Program-made: the position numbers and the translations under genes
DNA from: Oscillatoriaceae cyanobacterium Prado104
GTDB lineage: Bacteria; Cyanobacteriota; Cyanobacteriia; Cyanobacteriales; Microcoleaceae
Direction: 5' to 3'
DNA length: 64,000 nucleotides
Assembly (NCBI GenBank): GCA_025454405.1
Contig: JALOON010000046.1
Coordinates: 112,896-176,895, forward strand
The notes under the pieces: model-generated
Databases searched by the model: none
What the model saw: only the letters and a program-made list of their open reading frames with translations
What the model was told of the DNA's origin: nothing
Shown here: in pieces, positions 30,532 through 39,835 of the stretch
Position numbering within the stretch: position 1 is the first letter of the stretch
How the letters are laid out: every line of letters starts with the position of its first letter

Positions 30532-30603
30532 TGGGGCGTCGCCAAGTGGTAAGGCAGCGGGTTTTGGTCCCGCCATTCAGAGGTTCGAATCCTTTCGCCC
30601 CAG
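30532..30603 (+). tRNA. trnQ: tRNA-Gln(UUG)
   Basis: A 72-nt cloverleaf: acceptor stem TGGGGCG pairs with CGCCCCA, G is the discriminator base, and the anticodon stem GCGGG/CCCGC closes the loop TTTTGGT with anticodon TTG. The T-loop has GGTTCGAATCC. The 3' CCA is not encoded. Confidence 0.97.
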
Positions 30604-30844
30604 TTGAAAAGCATGTTTAAAAGCAGGTTTAAAAGCCAGTTGAAAACCTAGTTGAAAATTCAGTTAGAAATTAGCCTGGTAACGCAGATCGGCGATGTTC
30701 TAACTCACAGACCTCGATCGAGGCAGAGCCTCTAGACATGGGTTCCCAGGCACAGCCTGGGAACCAGTTTACCAGTTTGACCAGTTTGACCAGTTTGAAA
30801 CCAGTTAGAACACCAGTTTGAACCAGTTTGACCTGGATTCGTCA
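30604..30844. repeat. AGTTGAAAA/CCAGTTTGA repeats with family A hairpin
   Basis: Short imperfect repeats (AAAAGCCAGTTG, CCAGTTTGACCAGTTTGAC) surround a family A palindrome at 30720-30765 (GAGGCAGAGCCTC and TTCCCAGGCACAGCCTGGGAA). Confidence 0.75.
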
Positions 30845-32146
30845 TTACACCCGGCCGCGGAGCATTTGAGCCATTTCGTTCGGGAAAGGCGAGTTTTCCA
30901 AACACAAATCTTCAGTAATTCGCCCTTCTTGATAAAGCGTGTACAGCGATTGATTCATCGTCGTCATGCCTTCGTAAGTATCCTTGAGCATGATTTGATT
31001 GATTTCCTCATTTTGGCCCTTCATGATGTATTCCTTAACCACATCGGTATTGATCAGAACATCGTGAAAAGCGCAGCGCTTGCCGTCCGTGGTTTTAGCC
31101 AGCAATTGAGCAATAATCGCCACCAAAGATTCAGATATCGATACCCGAATCGCTCCCTGTTCCTCAGGTGAGAACATATCCAGAATCCGGTTCAAAGTTT
31201 TGACGGCGCTGTTGGTGTGCAGCGTTCCTGCCACTAAGTGACCGGTTTGAGCTGCTTTGAGAGCAATTTCGATCGTCTCCCTATCCCGAATTTCCCCCAC
31301 CAGCATCATGTCGGGGTCTTGTCGCAGAGCGCCTTTGAGAGCGTTCATAAACTTGAGGGTGTGGCGGCCGACTTCCCGGTGCTTGATCAGAGATTTTTTA
31401 CTTTCGTGTACGAATTCTACCGGGTCTTCGATCGTAATAATGTTAAAAGCCTTGTTTTTGTTGATGTAATCGATCATCGCAGCCAAGGTAGTTGACTTAC
31501 CCGAGCCGGTCGGCCCCGTTACCAAAATTAGACCTTTGTGATAGCCGCAGATTTTTTTAAAGACTTCCGGCAGCCTCAATTCCTCCAGGGTCATAATTTT
31601 GGCAGGAATCAACCGCAGCACCATCGCCGGGCCGGCCAAAGCGTCCATGCAGCTAATCCGAATCCGCACGAAACCGAAGTCAAAAGCGCCGTCAAAGTCG
31701 AGATTTTTTTGGAAGTGGGCGATTTCGTCATCGCTCATGCACTCGCTCAGCCAGCCGAAAAACGTATCCAAATCCGTAACTGGATAGCCGACATCAGCGA
31801 TGTCGCCGCGCTTGCGGAAGCGGGGGACTTCATTGACTCCCAGGTGAAGGTCAGAAACTCCTTCTTCTTTGGCCCGCATCACCATTTCTCTCAAAGTCGG
31901 ATGGTTGCTAATTCTGGAACTTGGGTCTTTGGGAGTTGCCGGTACAGATTCGATCGCGGGTGCGGGGGGCGGTGCAGCAGCAGGTGCGGGCGGTGCGGGC
32001 GGTGCTGCTGCGGGGGGTGCGGGTGGCGGTGCGGGCGGCGCTCCTGCTGCTCTGGGAACGCCTGGGACTGGAGGGCGGGGAATACCGGGGGGCGGTGGGG
32101 CACCGGGTACGGGCGGGCGGGGAGCTGGCGGACGCTGTTGTGTCAT
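30845..32146 (-). CDS. pilT: PilT-type pilus retraction ATPase
   Basis: 433 residues. The first about 75 residues are a Pro/Ala-rich, probably unfolded extension. Then come the PilT N-domain (TLREMVMRAKEEGVSDLHL), Walker A GPTGSGKSTTLAAM (about 229-242), the Asp box with ITIEDPVEFVHE, Walker B/Glu in VGEIRDRETIEIALKAAQTG, and the His box GHLVAGTLHTNSA. This hexameric ATPase pulls pili back and drives twitching and phototactic motility. The N-terminal extension and length (433) resemble the second cyanobacterial PilT (PilT2 of Synechocystis) more than PilT1; this is a judgement by length. A mobile-element relic starts about 10 bases before the ATG, where no good ribosome-binding site is visible. 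Confidence 0.9.
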   Translation of the reverse strand: MTQQRPPAPRPPVPGAPPPPGIPRPPVPGVPRAAGAPPAPPPAPPAAAPPAPPAPAAAPPPAPAIESVPATPKDPSSRISNHPTLREMVMRAKEEGVSDLHLGVNEVPRFRKRGDIADVGYPVTDLDTFFGWLSECMSDDEIAHFQKNLDFDGAFDFGFVRIRISCMDALAGPAMVLRLIPAKIMTLEELRLPEVFKKICGYHKGLILVTGPTGSGKSTTLAAMIDYINKNKAFNIITIEDPVEFVHESKKSLIKHREVGRHTLKFMNALKGALRQDPDMMLVGEIRDRETIEIALKAAQTGHLVAGTLHTNSAVKTLNRILDMFSPEEQGAIRVSISESLVAIIAQLLAKTTDGKRCAFHDVLINTDVVKEYIMKGQNEEINQIMLKDTYEGMTTMNQSLYTLYQEGRITEDLCLENSPFPNEMAQMLRGRV

Positions 32147-32157
32147 CAGAAAAATTG

Positions 32158-32550
32158 GTAGAAACCCCGTCCTTCTAGGACGGCTTTACAGTTACCACTA
32201 CTGCCTTGGGGTTGTTCGATTCGGTGTGATGAAAGTGTTGTACTTTCGGCGGGACAGTTACCGCCTCAAATCTGACAACCCTGTACACATAGTGTTTTGC
32301 TCTTGCGAGCCTCCCTTGCGGGGTAATGTTAGCTTCGCCAATGTTTTTAGGGCTTGTTAAGCTGAAAGCACTGTTAAGCGTGACCTTAGAACTGTTTAAC
32401 CTTCAGCGATAGAGCGGAAAACTAGCTACGCATTTTCCGGTATCGTGACCCAAAAAACGGAGTCAGTTAAGACTTAGGCTGGTCAGGACGGCTTGTGGGA
32501 TTTCTCTTTCAAGCCTCAGGCCTTAAGGCTGAGGTTCCTGACATGCGCTA
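32158..32550. mobile_element. Probable IS605-derived relic (MITE-like)
   Basis: One end is a hairpin CCCCGTCCTTCTAGGACGG, nearly the same as at the left end of the TnpB element at 25949. The other end holds GCCTCAGGCCTTAAGGCTGAGG followed by TTCCTGACA, a right-end-like hairpin and tail. The inside has no transposase gene. The boundaries are approximate. Confidence 0.45.
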
Positions 32551-32897
32551 CCTTAAGTAGTTTGCGAAAATACTAATTCGATCGGACGATCGGCACAATT
32601 CGGGCAATGTCGAACAAAATTGTGCGTGTCTGGCACAATTCTTAACTTCACATAACTCTATCTCAAGAGGTGTAAAATTGTTGCGCCCAAATGGAAAAAT
32701 TATTTCGATCGCCAGATGCAAACTCGATCGGACTTAAGCATTAATACCGAAGAAATGGGTTTCTTCACTAATTATTAAAGGCTGCAACAAGTAGATTCTC
32801 GGAAAAACCCCCGTTGCTGTGGCCACAACGATCGATTAGTTGGTTTAATCGGGTTCTTTAATCGGGTAGAGTTTGATAAATCTCTAAAAAATTAAAT
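32551..32897. other. Upstream region of the amidase gene
   Basis: About 350 bases; no gene seen. Confidence 0.3.
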
Positions 32898-34298
32898 ATG
32901 AATTCTGTTGATTTGGCTTTTACTCCAGCTTTGGAACAGGCGAAGCTGATCCGCAATCGGGAAGTCTCGCCTCTAGAAATGGTCAATTTGTATTTGGAAC
33001 GGATCGATCGACTCAATCCCCAACTCGGCAGTTATTTTACCGTGACGGCCGATCGGGCGATCGACCTTGCTAAGACTCAGACAGAACAACTGGCTGGCGT
33101 GAATTCCCCAGGGGATTTGCCACCTTTTTTCGGAGTGCCGATCGCGATTAAAGATTTGACTCCGGTTGCGGGAGTCCCCTGCACCTACGGCGTTCGGGCA
33201 ATGTTGGAGAATCAGCCCGCCTACAGCGAAGCAGTGGTAATGCGGATCGAAGCTGCCGGATTCAATATCTTGGGCAAAACCGCAACTTCTCAAATCGGTT
33301 CTTTACCCTACACCGAACCCGAAGGTTTTCCCCCGGCGCGGAATCCTGGGAACTTAGAATATACCGCCGGCGGTTCGAGTGGCGGATCTGCTGCTGCCGT
33401 AGCGGCCGGTTTGTGCGCGATCGCCCAAGGTTCGGACGGCGGCGGTTCGATTCGAGGTCCGGCATCCTGCTGCGGTTTGGTGGGCATTAAACCCTCGCGG
33501 GGGCGCGTTTCCTGGGCACCTGTCGGAGATTACCTCAGCGGTATTTCGGCCAACGGCCCCCTAGCCCGCACCGTAGCTGACGCGGCCGCACTTTTAGACG
33601 TGATGTCCGGCTACACTGCAGGCGATCCCTACTGGCTGCCAGATCCAAATCCATCTTTTCTAGAGGCTGCCAGTCAAAAACTAGGTAAGTTGCGCGTTGC
33701 GTTTTCTACAGCTATTTCGCCTTTGGGCGAGGTTGCTGCTGAATGCGGGCAAGCGGTACTCGATACGGTTAAGTTGCTGGCAGATTTAGGTCACGATGTA
33801 GAACCAGGATGCCCGGATTTTACTGGTTTAATCGAACCGTTTACGGCAATTTGGCAGTCTGGGGCAGGCGCAAGCGGCATTCCGGGGCAGGCTTTGGAAC
33901 CGATGAATCGCTGGTTGTTGGAAAAAAATCTTTCGGCTGGGGAGTATTTGCGTGCTGTCAATCAGGCACAGGTAATTTCGCGGCGAGTTGTGGGATTTTT
34001 TCAGAATTTCGATGCGTTAATTTTGCCGGTTTATATGCACCCGACAATTCGGGTTGGGGAATGGGCTTCTTTGAGTTTTGAGGAAACTTTGACGCGGATT
34101 ATTCGTTGGGTTGCGCCTTGTCCGCCGTTTAATGCTAGCGGCCAACCTTCGATCGCGATTCCTGCTGGTTTGGACGGTAATGGTTTGCCGATCGGGATTC
34201 AAATTGTCGGGCGGCCGGCGGCGGAAGCTACGATAATTGCTTTGGCTGCTGCGATCGAGGCTGCGAAACCTTTTCCGGTTTTAAATTTGCACCGCTGA
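32898..34298 (+). CDS. Amidase signature-family hydrolase
   Basis: 466 residues. The Ser-cisSer-Lys triad of the amidase signature family is visible: the Lys in FFGVPIAIKDLTPVAG (about residues 76-91), the cis-Ser in the GGSSGGSAAAV loop (about 157-167) and the nucleophile in SDGGGSIRGPASCCG (about 178-192). The fold hydrolyses amide bonds. The subfamily is not clear: it could be a GatA-like amidase or a general amidase. No GatB/GatC gene lies nearby, so I do not call it the tRNA amidotransferase subunit. It is a single gene. Confidence 0.88.
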   Translation: MNSVDLAFTPALEQAKLIRNREVSPLEMVNLYLERIDRLNPQLGSYFTVTADRAIDLAKTQTEQLAGVNSPGDLPPFFGVPIAIKDLTPVAGVPCTYGVRAMLENQPAYSEAVVMRIEAAGFNILGKTATSQIGSLPYTEPEGFPPARNPGNLEYTAGGSSGGSAAAVAAGLCAIAQGSDGGGSIRGPASCCGLVGIKPSRGRVSWAPVGDYLSGISANGPLARTVADAAALLDVMSGYTAGDPYWLPDPNPSFLEAASQKLGKLRVAFSTAISPLGEVAAECGQAVLDTVKLLADLGHDVEPGCPDFTGLIEPFTAIWQSGAGASGIPGQALEPMNRWLLEKNLSAGEYLRAVNQAQVISRRVVGFFQNFDALILPVYMHPTIRVGEWASLSFEETLTRIIRWVAPCPPFNASGQPSIAIPAGLDGNGLPIGIQIVGRPAAEATIIALAAAIEAAKPFPVLNLHR

Positions 34299-34529
34299 TG
34301 CAGGCAGATTAATGCGGATTAACGCAGGTGAATTGAAGTTTTTTGTGTGTTTTCAATAGCGGTAAGGTGCGCGCTGCGCACCCTACTTTAGTAAGATTTT
34401 GTGTCAGTTTTGTTGGGGTTAAAACGTTTTTTTGTGTCTTAGCCGGAACTTACCCCCCGCACGAAATTCATTTCTTATGAAACCATTACAGGGCGAGACT
34501 TTCCTGGATCGGGAAAATCTCCTACATGA
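34299..34529. other. Spacer between converging genes
   Basis: Contains a TAAGGTGCGCGCTGCGCACC palindrome (about 34363-34382) of the type also near 690 and 945. No gene seen. Confidence 0.4.
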
Positions 34530-36167
34530 CTACAAGTTTTGTACCTCGCATTCCAAATAAGCAAGAGCTTCAGCCAACACCTTACAGCCGTTACTAGCTT
34601 CGATTGTTTCCACTCCGGCAAATCTGTCTTCTCCAGGAGCAAAAGTTTTCATGAACTGCTTGCGCAACTGTCGGCCTTCTGCCAAAATATTCAAAACAAA
34701 TTTATCTCCAGCGTACATCAAAGCTTCGATCGCCCGATCTTTAGACACAGCAATTGTTAAACCGGGGGGACTAAAAGTTGCTTGCGATACCCAAGAAGCC
34801 AGCATCGCGCTGGTGATATCTCCCCGTTTTGCCGAGAGCACGCACAGCGAACCAACTAATCTTCCCACAGCTTGTTCCGTGCGATCGCTCCCGCCGGCTA
34901 ATTGCGGTTTTGGTGCCCGCAATTTTTGCGATTTAATCAAAGCTTGAGCGAAATCGGTTCCCGTTTCTTTGCACTCCTGAATCGTCGCTGCTGTCGGTTT
35001 GAATTTGGCTCGAATCGGTTCAAATCCAATGCGATATCCGGCATCTTTCAGCTTGCTTTCTACTAAGTCGATCGCCTCGCCACTCCAGCCAAAAGAACCG
35101 AAAACTCCGGCTAATTTGCTCTTGGTTGCTGTTGATAAAACTATTCCCAAAGCAGTTTGAATTTGCGTCGGCGCGTGTCCTGCTAAAGTCGGAGTGCCGA
35201 TGATAAATCCCGCGCATTTTTCGATCGCTTCTTGAATTTCAGCAGGTTCGGCAAATTCGCAGTTGATGCTTTCTACCGCAACACCGGCTTTAGTAATTCC
35301 TTTGGCGATCGCCTGTGCTAGTGTAGCTGTATTGCCGTAAGCAGAAGCATAAATTAAGGCAACTGTCAAGTCTTTGGTATTTTGTTGCAGGCTCCATTCC
35401 CGATACAAACCCGTCAGTTCGTGGAGGCCGTAACGGACGATCGGGCCGTGACCGGTAGCGTAAAATGCTGTTGGCAAATCGGCTAATTTATCCATTGCCG
35501 CCAGGACTTGTTTTGCCTGAGATGCGTGCAGGGAATCGTAATAATAGCGCCTGTCTTCGCTGTAAACGAGCCACCCTTCATCAAATACTTGATCGCCGCA
35601 AACGTGAGCTCCAAAAAATTTGTCAGTGAACAGGATGCGAGTTTGGGGGTCGTAGGTGCAAAGTTCGTCGGGCCAGCGGGGAGTTGGAGTTGCAATGAAT
35701 TTTAAAGCGTGACCTTTGCCTAAATCGAGAACTTCTTCACCGCGGACTACAGTGATGTTTAATTCTTGTTCGGGAAAGGCAGCGCGCAAACCAATTGCTG
35801 CTGGGTTAGTGCAAACAAAAACTATTTGAGGAGCTATTTCTAAGAGTGCTTTAATCGTGACCGATCTGTTAGCATTAAAATGTCCCAAAATTACGTAATC
35901 TAACTTTGTTAAATCTACCCGTTTCTGCAAAGATTCCAGATAGTTTTGAGTGAAAGATTCGCCAGGGGGGTCGAACAAAGCTGTTTTGTCAGCTTGAATG
36001 ATGTAGCTGTTTGCTGTCGTTCCCCTTTGCAGGGAATATTCTACTTCAAATTTGAGTCGGTCCCAAGTGCGCGATCGAAGTGCTGATGTATCTGCTGCTA
36101 TTGGGATGAACTGCACGTCGCGGGGTTTGGCATTGGCTGCTGGCATGGAAATTACTGTGTTGACCAT
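34530..36167 (-). CDS. flv1: Flavodiiron protein Flv1, C-terminally truncated
   Basis: 545 residues from the ATG at 36167 (MVNTVISMPAANAKP), preceded by TAGGTG. It has the beta-lactamase-like, flavodoxin (IYASAYGNTATLAQAI) and flavin-reductase domains. The diiron ligands are replaced: HFNANR where Flv3 has HTEPDH, PRWPD where Flv3 has LHWPD, and TDKFFG for TCDAFG, the substitutions typical of Flv1. It should form a heterodimer with Flv3 that reduces O2 to water using electrons from photosystem I. The protein stops at LECEVQNL, about 36 residues earlier than Flv3, lacking the conserved AVHHRK tail. It follows flv3 after about 270 bp on the same strand. Confidence 0.9.
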   Translation of the reverse strand: MVNTVISMPAANAKPRDVQFIPIAADTSALRSRTWDRLKFEVEYSLQRGTTANSYIIQADKTALFDPPGESFTQNYLESLQKRVDLTKLDYVILGHFNANRSVTIKALLEIAPQIVFVCTNPAAIGLRAAFPEQELNITVVRGEEVLDLGKGHALKFIATPTPRWPDELCTYDPQTRILFTDKFFGAHVCGDQVFDEGWLVYSEDRRYYYDSLHASQAKQVLAAMDKLADLPTAFYATGHGPIVRYGLHELTGLYREWSLQQNTKDLTVALIYASAYGNTATLAQAIAKGITKAGVAVESINCEFAEPAEIQEAIEKCAGFIIGTPTLAGHAPTQIQTALGIVLSTATKSKLAGVFGSFGWSGEAIDLVESKLKDAGYRIGFEPIRAKFKPTAATIQECKETGTDFAQALIKSQKLRAPKPQLAGGSDRTEQAVGRLVGSLCVLSAKRGDITSAMLASWVSQATFSPPGLTIAVSKDRAIEALMYAGDKFVLNILAEGRQLRKQFMKTFAPGEDRFAGVETIEASNGCKVLAEALAYLECEVQNL

Positions 36168-36179
36168 TATTAATTGCAC

Positions 36180-36446
36180 CTATTTATATTCAGTTTGCTG
36201 GCTGGAAGTTGTTGGTTTTGTGAATGAGATTTTTTTTATTAACCGCAGAGGGCGCAGAGGGCGCAGAGGAGAGATGGAGAGTGGGATGAGGGAGAGGGGA
36301 GAAATTTTACTTCTTCTTTATTCCCTCTTTCTTGTTCCCTCTTCTTGACATTTGTGACAAAATCAGTCGTCTAACTCCCTTCTGACTAATGACTAATGAC
36401 TGTGCAGACAACTGTCAACTGTCAACTGTCAACTGTCAACTGACTT
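36180..36446. repeat. Spacer with GTCAACT tandem repeat
   Basis: Between flv3 and flv1. A GTCAACT heptamer is repeated at 36412-36441, preceded by GAGGGCGCAGAGGGCGCAGAGG and other short repeats. Confidence 0.75.
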
Positions 36447-38174
36447 TTAATAGTGATTCCCTACTTTGCGGTGGTGAACTGCGGGGAGTGCGTCGGGATT
36501 TGATACGCGGCCGGTATCGACGGTTGCGTATACGATATGGTGGTCGGAAAGTTCCATCCGGCTGACTACTTCGCATTCCATGTATGCCAGGGAATCTGTC
36601 AGAATTGGCGAACCGTTGGTGGCTGGTTGGGTTTTAACTCCGGCAAATCGATCGGCACCTGGTGGAAAGCGCTTTAAGAAGTGCTTCATTAAGGTTTGAT
36701 AGTTACCTTCTTCGAGCACGTTAAGCACGAATTTGTCTCCAACATGCATCATCGATTCGATCGCCCGATCTTTGGCAACTGCTATTGTTAAACCTAGGGG
36801 TTTAAAGCTGGCTTGCGTTACCCAAGAAGCCAACATCGCACCGCTTACTTCACCTTTTTGGGCGGTAATGATGTACAGTCCGCCGCTGATTCTTCCTAAA
36901 GCTTTATCAACGTCGCTATCGAGGGATTTCATCTGTTTGACAGCTTTGTCCCGCGTCAGCCACTGTCCCAAGTCGGTGCCGGCTTCGTCGCAGAGTTGAT
37001 AAATCTGTTCGCCTGGTGTTTCTTTAATCAAAATGTTGGGAAATACTTCTTTTAAACCCAACTCTGCAAACTTGTTGCGCAGCGGATAAATAGATGCGTC
37101 GTCGCCACCGCCGGATTCGCACAAACCGAAGGATTGTTTGTTGTTAGCACTAGCTAAAATTGTACCGATGGCGGCTTCAGCATTAACCCCGGCAGTACCG
37201 GTACTCGGCGGCGAACAAATTACGATGCCTGCTGCCATACCGATGAGTTCGCGGACTTCTTGCAAGTCTGCCGTTTTGAAATCCATCATTTCCACGGCGA
37301 CGCCTGTTTTGGTGATACCGTGGGCGATCGCCTGACTGAGCCGATCGCTAAATCCGTAGTCGGAGGTGTAAAATACCGCTACTGTGGTTTCTGCTTTGGC
37401 TTGTTCTTGACTCCATTTTTTGTAGCGCCCGGTAAGTTCCGCTACGTTGTGCCGCAGCAGGGGGCCGTGACCGGTGGCAACTGTACCGATTTCTCCTAAA
37501 TCGACCATCCGCTTCATCGCGCCGAGGACCGATCGCGCGTTGGGAGCCATCAAACACTCATAATAAAAGTGGTAATCTTCTTCGATCGCTTTTAAATCTT
37601 CGTCGTAGGTATCGTCGGAACAGTAGTGCATTCCGAAGGCGTCGCAGGTGAACAGCACTTGAGTTTTGCTGTCGTAGCTGAAAATTGTATCGGGCCAGTG
37701 CAAGTTCGGGGCCGAGACGAATTCGATAACGTGGCCGTTTCCTAAATCTAGTTTGTCGCCATTCTTGACAATCAATCGTTCAAATGGCTGGTGTACGAGG
37801 TTTTCTAAAAATTGAATTGCTACTTTTGCGCCGACGACAACCGCTTGGGGCGCAAGGGAAAGCACATCTTTCACCAAGCCGCTGTGGTCTGGTTCGGTGT
37901 GGCTGATAATTAAATAGTCAATCTGTTTCGGATCGATTTCGCCTGTCAGAGTGTCGAGGTATTGTTGGCGAAATTTCTCGTGGGAGGTATCGACGAGGGC
38001 TGTTTTTTCGCCGCGAATGATGAATGAGTTGTAAGTCGTACCGTTTTTCAGTCCGAATTCGATGTCAAAGCGGTCTCGATCCCAGTCCAGGCAGCGAATG
38101 GCTGTTGTGTCGGGAGCAATTTCGACTTTTTCCACTGTCAATCTGCGTTGGACTCGTTCAGTCAGCGCTACCAT
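36447..38174 (-). CDS. flv3: Flavodiiron protein Flv3
   Basis: 575 residues, preceded by the strong ribosome-binding site AAGGAGG. It keeps the canonical diiron ligands HTEPDH in SHTEPDHSGLV (about 90-100), LHWPD, TCDAFG and ATGHGPLLRH. The flavodoxin domain (FYTSDYGFSDRLSQAIAHG) and the C-terminal flavin-reductase domain, ending AVHHRKVGNHY, are complete. With Flv1 it protects photosystem I under fluctuating light. The pair is the flv1/flv3 type and not flv2/flv4, which has a small membrane gene between. The start of the AlaRS-like gene lies 320 bp away on the other strand. Confidence 0.93.
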   Translation of the reverse strand: MVALTERVQRRLTVEKVEIAPDTTAIRCLDWDRDRFDIEFGLKNGTTYNSFIIRGEKTALVDTSHEKFRQQYLDTLTGEIDPKQIDYLIISHTEPDHSGLVKDVLSLAPQAVVVGAKVAIQFLENLVHQPFERLIVKNGDKLDLGNGHVIEFVSAPNLHWPDTIFSYDSKTQVLFTCDAFGMHYCSDDTYDEDLKAIEEDYHFYYECLMAPNARSVLGAMKRMVDLGEIGTVATGHGPLLRHNVAELTGRYKKWSQEQAKAETTVAVFYTSDYGFSDRLSQAIAHGITKTGVAVEMMDFKTADLQEVRELIGMAAGIVICSPPSTGTAGVNAEAAIGTILASANNKQSFGLCESGGGDDASIYPLRNKFAELGLKEVFPNILIKETPGEQIYQLCDEAGTDLGQWLTRDKAVKQMKSLDSDVDKALGRISGGLYIITAQKGEVSGAMLASWVTQASFKPLGLTIAVAKDRAIESMMHVGDKFVLNVLEEGNYQTLMKHFLKRFPPGADRFAGVKTQPATNGSPILTDSLAYMECEVVSRMELSDHHIVYATVDTGRVSNPDALPAVHHRKVGNHY

Positions 38175-38352
38175 AACCGGCCTCCTTGTCTGTGACGCTT
38201 TACCTTATTCTTTACATTCTGACACGTTTTATTTGTAAATATTTATAAAATTTCTTATAAGGCTGTTAAGTAAGTTCAAAGTTATTGATGGATGTGGAGG
38301 TTTTAGTTTGGAAAAACTTACTATTTGATAGTTGACAATCATTGATAATTGT

Positions 38353-38475
38353 GGTAAGGGCTTGATGGCGCTATCTATCAGCTACCAAATTATTGTTGAA
38401 AAGCATCACAGTCAATTGCATTGTATTTCCGATGGGGAAACCAAAACTGACAAATTTGAGTCAATCTTAAACTAA
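38353..38475 (+). pseudogene. Histidine-kinase C-terminal remnant
   Basis: An in-frame stretch GKGLMALSISYQIIVEKHH followed by SQLHCISDGE and a stop. It resembles the end of an HATPase domain, close to GTGLGLSISYQIVVEKHG in the kinase at 27720. It has no start and the rest is gone. Confidence 0.6.
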
Positions 38476-38494
38476 TCCTCGCCCTTGGCACGCC

Positions 38495-39835
38495 ATGAAT
38501 AGCAACCAAATCCGGCAAAAGTTTCTTGACTTCTGGGCGGCTAAAGAACATCAGATTCTCCCCGCAGAGTCTTTTGTTGTCAAATTTCCCTATTTAGAGG
38601 CCATATCGCGCACTAATTTGTGGACGCTACCGTTTTACCCTCTTTCCCTCGGAGAGAAACACCCGCCCGAAAATCACAGTGCAACTTTGCAAAAATATAT
38701 TTCTCCAAACATCCAGGTACTCACCCAGCGCCATCCTACCTTTTTCGAGATGTTAACTCACTGGGGCGATTATTCCAAACAACAAGCATTAACTTGGGCT
38801 TGGGAACTTTGCACGGAAATTTATCAAATTCCCCCGTCGCGATTGGTGGTGAGTGTTGATGAACGCGATACTGAAAGTGCAGCTATCTGGCGCGACAAAA
38901 TCGGCATACCCGAACAACAAATTGTTATCAGCCGCTGGAATTCGTGGCGTCCGAATGCTGGGGGTCATTGCGGCATTTCTACTCGCATCCATTACGATTG
39001 TTATCCAGAAAGAGGTTATGAATCTGCTGCGTTGGAAGAAGATATCGAATTTCGGTCTAAAAGTAAAGAAGAGTACGATCGCGAAGATAGGATCGGTCAC
39101 ATTTTACCAGAAGAAGATTTGCGATTTTTGAGTTTTTACCAACTGGTATTTATGGAGTCAGAAGCATCGCAGTATGGCAATCAAAGGACTCCACTCAAGA
39201 CAAATTATATGGCTTGCGGGATGGACTTGGAACGGTTAGCTACTATTTTGCAAGGATGCTCTAGTTTTTACCAAACCGATTTGATACTGCCCGTTATTCG
39301 ACGGGCTGCTAAAGTCGCTGGTGTAGACTACGATCTGGCTGATATTTCGACCAAAGTTGCTCTCAGGTTAATTGCCGACCATATGCGTTCAGTGGTTCAT
39401 TTAAAGGCAGATTATTATTATTTAAAGCCGCAGTATAATGGAGGTAATTTTATGCAGTTCAGCGGACTTATTTTTATAAATAAACTAATTCAAATGTGGG
39501 TAATGCGAATAGCATTATACTCTCAAATCTTGGGAATTGAGGAGCCTTCTATTGAGCGGTCGATCGAGAAAGTTGTTGCCTTAGGAGAAGCTTTTTATCC
39601 TCATTTGCGACAGCAGCAAAATGAGATTAATAGTTATCTGACACAGCAGGAGTCTTACTGTTGGAATATGTTGGAGGGCGATCGCAAAAAAGGCATTGTT
39701 AGCGGATATTTGCTGGGTCAACTGTTCCGCACCTATAGTTGCTACAGACAAGACGTTGAAAAATGGACTCAGAAAAAAGGAATAAGTATTGATTGGCATG
39801 GCTACAATCTGATGTTGGGGCCGGAGATTGATTGA
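38495..39835 (+). CDS. Alanyl-tRNA-synthetase-like catalytic domain, stand-alone
   Basis: 446 residues. It aligns with the N-terminal aminoacylation part of AlaRS (IRQKFLDFWAAKEHQILPAES, RHPTFFEMLTHWGDYSKQQA, TRIHYDCYPERG, ACGMDLERLATILQG, IADHMRSVVHL) but ends before the editing and C-Ala domains of the full enzyme (about 875 residues). The GPCGPC loop is replaced by GGHCGISTRIHYD and the usual VDTGMGLER by MACGMDLER, so the Asp that contacts the amino group of alanine in AlaRS is missing. The TNAGM motif is also absent. It probably activates another substrate or has lost aminoacylation. True alaS must lie elsewhere. Function unknown. Confidence 0.85.
   Translation: MNSNQIRQKFLDFWAAKEHQILPAESFVVKFPYLEAISRTNLWTLPFYPLSLGEKHPPENHSATLQKYISPNIQVLTQRHPTFFEMLTHWGDYSKQQALTWAWELCTEIYQIPPSRLVVSVDERDTESAAIWRDKIGIPEQQIVISRWNSWRPNAGGHCGISTRIHYDCYPERGYESAALEEDIEFRSKSKEEYDREDRIGHILPEEDLRFLSFYQLVFMESEASQYGNQRTPLKTNYMACGMDLERLATILQGCSSFYQTDLILPVIRRAAKVAGVDYDLADISTKVALRLIADHMRSVVHLKADYYYLKPQYNGGNFMQFSGLIFINKLIQMWVMRIALYSQILGIEEPSIERSIEKVVALGEAFYPHLRQQQNEINSYLTQQESYCWNMLEGDRKKGIVSGYLLGQLFRTYSCYRQDVEKWTQKKGISIDWHGYNLMLGPEID

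Noticed and set aside
31538..32360. Gly/Ala-rich and Cys-rich plus-strand frames opposite pilT
   Set aside because: They read the antisense of the Pro/Ala-rich pilT start and carry no domain.
32898..34298. Calling the amidase GatA
   Set aside because: GatB and GatC are not near and the amidase signature is shared by many hydrolases.
34530..38174. Calling the pair Flv2/Flv4
   Set aside because: The proteins have the Flv1 and Flv3 ligand patterns and there is no small membrane gene between them.
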